From Ruminococcus sp. (GTDB lineage: Bacteria > Bacillota > Clostridia > Oscillospirales > Ruminococcaceae): DNA of 54,507 nt. This document shows, piece after piece, positions 50,062-54,507 of the stretch. Numbering within the stretch: position 1 is the first letter of the stretch; every line of letters starts with the position of its first letter. A program made the translations under genes and the position numbers. The notes under the pieces are model-generated. The model saw nothing but the letters and a program-made list of their open reading frames with translations. It ran no database searches and had not been told where the DNA came from. The DNA is taken from contig JAFXRI010000016.1 in the NCBI GenBank assembly GCA_017526445.1, positions 1-54,507 of the forward strand, in the 5' to 3' direction.

Positions 50062-51516
50062 ATGATAAAGAAGATAATTACCATCCTTTCAGCAGCAGCA
50101 ATGCTTGCAGGCTGTGCGCTTCCCGGCGAACAGAAGAATGAACGCGAAGATGATTACTTCCTGAATACTACCGCCGCGCCTGTATCCGCGCCGGAGCAGA
50201 CAGCAGTGAACTACCGCTGGGCGATGAGACCGACGCTCAGCTGTGACAATATCATTACTCCTGACGGGAGCCTTTTTGATCCGGACCGCATCGCAAGCAA
50301 GGCTTATATGTATGCTTCGATCATCACTATCGACGGAAAGTTCGGCTTTATCGACTTCAACGGACAGATGATCGTTTATCCGGAATACGAGAGTTATAAG
50401 ATACTCCCCTCCGGAGAAATGGTGCTTTACAATACAGCAGCCGACGGTACACTTGATATATGCAGCCTGGACGATTATCTGCAGAAGAAGACCACCGTCA
50501 GCGAGATCGACGGCGGGAACAGCTATTACTGGTCGGAGGTCCTCGGCAAGGTGTTTGAGCTGGACTCACAGGGCGTCGCAAGAGTCTATGAGGGCGACAG
50601 GACCGTGATCGTCTGCGAGGCACAGGCAGCACAAAGCGGTGAAGGGACCTACTCGATAAACAATATTTCCGAGGGGGCATACGCCCTCGCCAATGCGGGA
50701 GGACTGCTCTCGGGATTTGATTATTCGGATTACTGTATGCCTTCCTTCTCTTCCCCGAAGGATACGCTCATAGCCCTGAAGAAAGATGAAAGCTGGGGTT
50801 ATTCCGACGATGCCGGAAATATCGTGCTGGACTTCAAATACAACGATATGCCCTCGGCCTACAATTCCAACGAGCCGAACAGCACCGAGCACGCTCATCC
50901 GTATCTGTTCAGCGAGGATGTTATCGCGCTGCAGAATGAGTTCGGCTGCGGATACTATACCAAAGAGGGACAGCCCCTTGTCTCTATGGGAACGTTCCTC
51001 CAGGCAAGACCTGTCCACAGCGGAAGAGCCTGGGTAAATCAGGACGGCCTGTGGGGAGTCATAACCTTCGGCGATGTTTCCGATTTTGTTCTGCCGAAGA
51101 TAACTACCACAACTACGACCACCACAGTCACCAAGGAAAAATGGGAGCCGGAAAAGACCACCAAGAAAACAGAACCCGAGCCGGAGCCTGAGACCACCAA
51201 GGCCGCAGATCCTGAGCCCGAACCGGAACCTGAGCCCGAAAAGAAAACGACGCCTGAGCCCGAACCTGAGCCCGAACCGGAACCTGAGCCCGAACCTAAG
51301 CCCGAACCTGAACCGGAACCTCAGCCGGAGCCGGAGCCCGAGCCGGAGCCTGAACCTCAGCCGGAACCCGAGCCTCAGCCGGAGCCGGAGCCTCAGCCCG
51401 AGCCTCAGCCGGAACCGGAGCCACCGCCGGAACCGGAGCCTCAGCCCGAGCCGGAGCCTGAGCCCCAGCCTGAGCCGGAGCCTCAGCCGGAACAGGGCGA
51501 GGGTGAACAAGGTTAA
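50062..51516 (+). CDS. WG-repeat lipoprotein with a long Pro-Glu repeat tail
   Basis: A 484-residue predicted lipoprotein. The signal peptide ends in the lipobox MLAGC. Residues 75-350 contain several WG-type beta units ([33 protein letters not shown]). A Thr run follows, then about 130 residues made almost only of Pro-Glu pairs with occasional Gln, Lys or Thr, ending at the C-terminus. Such rigid Pro-rich tails may span the wall, but here the tail is distal to the lipid anchor. It lies 11 bp after dtd and ends at a terminator. Confidence 0.85.
   Translation: MIKKIITILSAAAMLAGCALPGEQKNEREDDYFLNTTAAPVSAPEQTAVNYRWAMRPTLSCDNIITPDGSLFDPDRIASKAYMYASIITIDGKFGFIDFNGQMIVYPEYESYKILPSGEMVLYNTAADGTLDICSLDDYLQKKTTVSEIDGGNSYYWSEVLGKVFELDSQGVARVYEGDRTVIVCEAQAAQSGEGTYSINNISEGAYALANAGGLLSGFDYSDYCMPSFSSPKDTLIALKKDESWGYSDDAGNIVLDFKYNDMPSAYNSNEPNSTEHAHPYLFSEDVIALQNEFGCGYYTKEGQPLVSMGTFLQARPVHSGRAWVNQDGLWGVITFGDVSDFVLPKITTTTTTTTVTKEKWEPEKTTKKTEPEPEPETTKAADPEPEPEPEPEKKTTPEPEPEPEPEPEPEPKPEPEPEPQPEPEPEPEPEPQPEPEPQPEPEPQPEPQPEPEPPPEPEPQPEPEPEPQPEPEPQPEQGEGEQG
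51166..51500 (+). repeat. Hexamer-rich low-complexity DNA encoding Pro-Glu repeats
   Basis: A run of 6-bp variants (CCTGAG, CCCGAA, CCGGAG, CCTCAG) coding for PE/PQ. The third-position mix shows codon-level divergence, but the length is prone to slippage between strains. Confidence 0.9.
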
Positions 51517-51549
51517 TTTCTTTCAGCATATTAATATTTTCATAAGCGC

Positions 51550-51581
51550 GGACCGTTCAGAAATGAGCGGTCCTCTTTTTT
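51550..51581 (+). terminator. Terminator of the epimerase-dtd-WG gene cluster
   Basis: A stem GGACCGTTCA / TGAGCGGTCC (one G-T pair) with a GAAA loop and a CTCTTTTTT tail. The stretch 51582-51782 that follows is AT-rich and I see nothing further in it. Confidence 0.9.
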
Positions 51582-51782
51582 ACGGACTGAACTCTGGAAA
51601 ATGTGCGCCGGCTTTCCGGCTGCATCGGCATAATGCGTATTTGCGCCGTTTTACGCGATTTTTTAACGTAATCGTTTTCGATTATGGCTTTGTTAAATCT
51701 TGTAATCATTAACGTATAAAAAGCAACAAAAGTATAATTAAATTGCACAAAAGTACAGAATAAGAATTGTGTATATTAATGA

Positions 51783-51811
51783 TTGATTAAATCATCGAAT
51801 TATGTTATAAT
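51783..51811 (+). promoter_or_regulatory. Promoter of the repeat-rich lipoprotein gene
   Basis: TTGATT (51783-51788) and TATAAT (51806-51811), 17-bp spacer, followed by a leader with a small GTAAG/CTTAC stem. Confidence 0.72.
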
Positions 51812-51862
51812 CAAACTGTAAGTTTATACAGTCTTACGACTGATAATTTGGAGGTTAAAATT

Positions 51863-53521
51863 ATGAAGAAGAAGTTACTTGCATCCACACTGGCAGTACT
51901 TATGGCCGGCGCTGTATTTGCAGGCTGCGGCGATTCGTCTTCCTCGTCGAAGTCATCGTCGAGCAGCAAGGCTGATGCCAGCTCGGCAGCTGAGTCCGCT
52001 GCTGACGCTTCGTCTGCTGCTGACGCTTCGTCTGCTGCCGACACAACAACGACAACGACCAGTGCTGCAGAGGAATCCACCCCTGAGGAGTCTGCTGCTG
52101 AATCCCAGGCTGACTCTTCCACTCCCGATGAGGGCGGAAAAGAGGGCGACCTCAAGTTCGATCCCGAGGCTAAGACCACCACTATCGAGATCGCTGAGCC
52201 TGATTCCGGCGCATGGGCAAACGGTTTCGGCAATGACGACTACATCGACTACCGCACACTTCCGAGAGACACTGATCTTACTTTCACACTGACCATCAAG
52301 CTCTCCGACACATTCCTTTCGATGCTCGAGGCTGATCCTGACGGCAGCGCCGGCCTTATCACCGGTACTGAGCAGATCGGTTTCGCACCCAGCAAGGCTA
52401 ACGGCTGGGAGCACTTCTGCGCTAAGAAGGGCTATCTGAAGGGCGACTTCCCCATCGGTGCTGAGCTGGCTGAGATGGAGGGCGCATCTGACGGCAAATT
52501 CAAGCTGAAGGCTAAGACCGACAAGGACGGCAACGTTAAGAAGGACAAGGACGGCAACGTTAAGTACGAGGAAGATGTTTACCTCGCAGATGACGATACC
52601 AAGATCGCCGAGTTCTACTGCAAGCCCGACGGCTTCCTCAAGTGGAATGACAGCTGGAAGACCTGGGGGTCCGAGGCCAAGACCGCTACCTTCACCATCA
52701 CCAAGGAAGCTGTAAACGAGATCCTCGACGAGGTCGAGGCTCTTCCCGAGGAAGAAAGATGGGGCGGTATCCTGTTCCAGTGCAGCGGTAATTTTGAGAT
52801 CCAGAAGGTCGATATCGACTACGGCAACATCCTCCTGGCTTCGCAGATCAATGAGTGGTACGCTAACCACGAGGGCGAGGAGTTCGTATGGGGCGACAAG
52901 GCTGCAGGCGGAGACGACAAGAAGGATGACAGCGCTGCAGAAGGCGACAAGAAGGACGAGAGCACAGCTGAAGGCGACAAGAAGGACGAGAGCACAGCTG
53001 AAGGCGACAAGAAGGACGAGAGCACCGCTGATATCGAGATCCCTGCCGGCGAGACCAAGTACTATGTATGGGGCGGCGAGTCCGTAACATGGGCTATGGA
53101 CCTCGACAATGACGATACCAACAACGTTAAGGATTCCACCGAAGGCAACCAGTTCCCCGGCTACGGCAATGATGGCTATGAGGCTTTCTGGGTTGGTACT
53201 CTTGATTCTACCGAGGGTACTGCTACTCTGAAGATCCCTGTAAAGAAGGGCGCAGTTGTAGAGTTCATCGCAGGCGGTTGGGAGAACTATCCCGGCAACC
53301 AGTACTCCGTTACTATCGGCGAGACCAAGGGCGATGTTAAGTGGGAAGCTGCTGATGAGACCAACAAGCTCTCCAAGCCTACATTCACCTACAAGGTTGA
53401 GGACGATGTAGAAGAGATCACTGCTGAGATCTACTACTATGACAGGACCGAGGACGACGTTGAGGATCCTCTCTTCAATGACTTCTGCCAGGGCTTCGTT
53501 CATGTACATCTTCCGGAATAA
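51863..53521 (+). CDS. Large secreted lipoprotein of unknown function with internal repeats
   Basis: A 552-residue lipoprotein. The signal peptide ends in the lipobox VFAGC, then about 80 residues of Ser/Ala/Asp/Thr-rich linker. A first beta-rich domain spans about 100-330 and contains a DGNVKKDK duplication. A tandem EGDKKDESTA linker lies at about 350-390, then a second beta-rich domain at about 392-552 with many Trp, Tyr and Gly (YVWGGESVTW, AFWVGTLD), reminiscent of carbohydrate-binding modules, although I do not recognise a family. Codons are strongly biased to GGC, AAG, GAC and ATC, suggesting high expression. TTTGGAGG precedes the start. It is a single-gene unit. Confidence 0.8.
   Translation: MKKKLLASTLAVLMAGAVFAGCGDSSSSSKSSSSSKADASSAAESAADASSAADASSAADTTTTTTSAAEESTPEESAAESQADSSTPDEGGKEGDLKFDPEAKTTTIEIAEPDSGAWANGFGNDDYIDYRTLPRDTDLTFTLTIKLSDTFLSMLEADPDGSAGLITGTEQIGFAPSKANGWEHFCAKKGYLKGDFPIGAELAEMEGASDGKFKLKAKTDKDGNVKKDKDGNVKYEEDVYLADDDTKIAEFYCKPDGFLKWNDSWKTWGSEAKTATFTITKEAVNEILDEVEALPEEERWGGILFQCSGNFEIQKVDIDYGNILLASQINEWYANHEGEEFVWGDKAAGGDDKKDDSAAEGDKKDESTAEGDKKDESTAEGDKKDESTADIEIPAGETKYYVWGGESVTWAMDLDNDDTNNVKDSTEGNQFPGYGNDGYEAFWVGTLDSTEGTATLKIPVKKGAVVEFIAGGWENYPGNQYSVTIGETKGDVKWEAADETNKLSKPTFTYKVEDDVEEITAEIYYYDRTEDDVEDPLFNDFCQGFVHVHLPE
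52941..53030 (+). repeat. Three 30-bp tandem repeats within the lipoprotein gene
   Basis: Units at 52941-52970, 52971-53000 and 53001-53030 differ by a single base (the last unit reads AGCACC instead of AGCACA) and encode ten residues each. A degenerate fourth unit lies just upstream (52911-52940). The near identity at synonymous positions indicates recent expansion. Confidence 0.95.
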
Positions 53522-53540
53522 TACGGATAACCTAAAATTT

Positions 53541-53566
53541 AAGAGCGCCTTTCGGGGCGCTCTTTT
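53541..53566. terminator. Terminator after the repeat-rich lipoprotein
   Basis: A compact stem AAGAGCGCC / GGGCGCTCTT with a short loop and a TTTTATT tail. Confidence 0.9.
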
Positions 53567-53618
53567 ATTGTTCTCCCAGATCTGACACAGGGCGGCTTAT
53601 TCTGCGGCGGGGGCTGTA

Positions 53619-53647
53619 TTGACAGGGCGGGATAAATGCGGTATAAT
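53619..53647 (+). promoter_or_regulatory. Promoter of ymdB-spoVS
   Basis: TTGACA (53619-53624) and TATAAT (53642-53647), 17-bp spacer. Confidence 0.87.
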
Positions 53648-53685
53648 ATTATCAGACGCTTTAAACAAAACAGAAAGAGAGCAAA

Positions 53686-54456
53686 ATGATGAAGCTTTTG
53701 TTTTTGGGAGATATTGTAGGTGAAAACGGCGTGGCTTTCGTAAAGCAGAACCTGTGGAAGCTCAAACGCGAGCACAGTATCGACATAACAGTCGTCAACG
53801 GCGAGAACTCCGCCGAAGGCAACGGCATAACTCCGGATTCTTTCGGTGAGCTCATAAGGATAGGCGCAGACGTGGTCACTACGGGCAATCACTGCTTCCG
53901 GAGGCGTGAAGCCAGTGCGCTGTTTGAACGCAACGAGCTGCTGCTCAGGCCCGCCAATTACCCTGACGGTGTAGTCGGGCAGGGGTATGTGACCATTGAC
54001 CTGGGGCCGGCAAGGATCGCTGTCGTGAACCTGATGGGGACTGTATATCTGGACAGCCTTAACAATCCCTTCGAGACTATGGACAGTGTCCTGGCGGAGA
54101 TAGATACGCCTAACATCTTTGTGGATCTCCATGCGGAGGCTACGGCCGAAAAGAAGGCGCTGGGGTTTTATCTCAACGGCAAGGTAACGGCTGTACTGGG
54201 GACTCACACCCACGTTCAGACCGCAGACGAGACTGTGCTTGACGGCGGAACGGCATACATCACCGATGTGGGTATGTGCGGTCCGGAGCGCTCGGTGCTC
54301 GGCGTAGAGCCGGAACTGGCTGTGAAAAAGCTGAAGACCCACTGCCCTATCACATTCAGAAATGCACAGAGCAGTTGTTTTATAAATGCTGTGACCGTGA
54401 CCTTTGACGAGAAGACCGGCAGAGCAAGCGGTATAGAGCGTCTTATAATCAGATAA
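53686..54456 (+). CDS. ymdB: YmdB-family metallophosphodiesterase
   Basis: A 256-residue dinuclear-metal phosphodiesterase (TIGR00282 type); the Bacillus member cleaves 2',3'-cyclic nucleotides and affects biofilm choice. Seen are FLGDIVGENG (metal Asp), NGENSAEGNGIT, TTGNHCF (metal His), VDLHAEATAEK and GTHTHVQTAD. The usual NHIW is NHCF here. In many Firmicutes the gene sits between rny and spoVS; here spoVS follows directly, while rny is not upstream. An ATG ATG pair makes the start uncertain by one codon. Confidence 0.95.
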   Translation: MMKLLFLGDIVGENGVAFVKQNLWKLKREHSIDITVVNGENSAEGNGITPDSFGELIRIGADVVTTGNHCFRRREASALFERNELLLRPANYPDGVVGQGYVTIDLGPARIAVVNLMGTVYLDSLNNPFETMDSVLAEIDTPNIFVDLHAEATAEKKALGFYLNGKVTAVLGTHTHVQTADETVLDGGTAYITDVGMCGPERSVLGVEPELAVKKLKTHCPITFRNAQSSCFINAVTVTFDEKTGRASGIERLIIR

Positions 54457-54479
54457 ATTCAAATATTCGGAGGTTCAAT

Positions 54480-54507
54480 ATGGAAATACTTAAAGTTTCG
54501 TCCCGCT
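54480..54507 (+). CDS. spoVS: Start of spoVS (cut by the window end)
   Basis: GGAGG, six spacer bases and an ATG open a frame reading MEILKVSSR before the window ends. This matches the highly conserved SpoVS N-terminus (MEVLKVSAK type), and ymdB-spoVS is a widespread gene order. SpoVS is a small Alba-like protein required for stage V of sporulation in Bacillus. Only nine codons are visible, so the call rests on the N-terminus and position. Confidence 0.75.

Noticed and set aside
52911-53030. Regular 30-bp repeats that could suggest a CRISPR array
   Set aside because: Units are directly adjacent without spacers and are in frame within a coding sequence.
51953-53509. 518-residue antisense frame over the repeat-rich lipoprotein
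   Set aside because: Arises from the strong codon bias of the sense gene; no start signal and low-complexity product.

Overview
The window looks like a chromosomal segment of a low-to-mid G+C Firmicute of the Ruminococcus / Oscillospiraceae type. This is an inference from content. Signs include strong GGAGG ribosome sites, many TTGACA/TATAAT promoters with 17-bp spacing, a leucine T-box, murT-gatD, L,D-transpeptidase, Ser/Ala-rich lipoproteins, PadR/DUF1700/DUF4097 envelope genes, ymdB followed by the first codons of spoVS, and no outer-membrane genes. No rRNA, tRNA, CRISPR array, prophage or complete transposase gene was found.

Layout. 1-12.5 kb: end of a small mobile element, polysaccharide deacetylase (-), chemoreceptor and phosphofructokinase (+), SGNH lipoprotein and L,D-transpeptidase (-), a fused MacB/FtsX-type ABC transporter (+), and a PadR-DUF1700-DUF4097-PspC envelope operon (-). 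12.5-19.5 kb (all -): a biotin-dependent carboxyltransferase trio (OadA-like, biotin carrier, acyl-CoA carboxyltransferase-like), a K+ channel, leuA behind a T-box, and a flavin reductase. 19.5-32.9 kb (+): a long arginine operon holding argG, argH, argC, argJ, argB, argD and argF, which are all the steps from acetylated glutamate to arginine except carbamoyl phosphate synthesis. Interleaved with them are a pentapeptide protein, a zinc-ribbon protein, a NagZ-like GH3 lipoprotein, a GNAT enzyme, two tandem PH-like membrane proteins and a YcxB-like protein. It closes at a clear terminator. 32.9-46.5 kb: a Tyr/Asp-rich membrane protein, a P-loop kinase, murT-gatD (lipid II amidation), an ECF sigma factor with a probable anti-sigma partner, trkA-trkH potassium uptake, a diguanylate cyclase, a VWA/calcium-repeat surface protein and an amidohydrolase. 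46.5-54.5 kb (+): Wzz-like protein plus tyrosine kinase, aldose epimerase, dtd, two repeat-rich lipoproteins, ymdB and the first 28 bases of spoVS.

The most distinctive non-genic signal is a roughly 190-211 bp non-coding element with 18-bp terminal inverted repeats. It occurs three times (one copy cut by the window edge). The two complete copies are flanked by 4-bp direct repeats (TAAA and TTAA). Two reduced derivatives are also present: a solo inverted-repeat hairpin and a decayed end. It behaves like a MITE. One copy sits inside the arginine operon and one derivative appears to serve as a transcription terminator.

The most distinctive metabolic signal is the carboxyltransferase trio. It has the subunit set of a soluble transcarboxylase, without a biotin carboxylase or membrane decarboxylase subunit nearby. 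Its acyl-CoA-type subunit is short and altered at both oxyanion-type Gly motifs.
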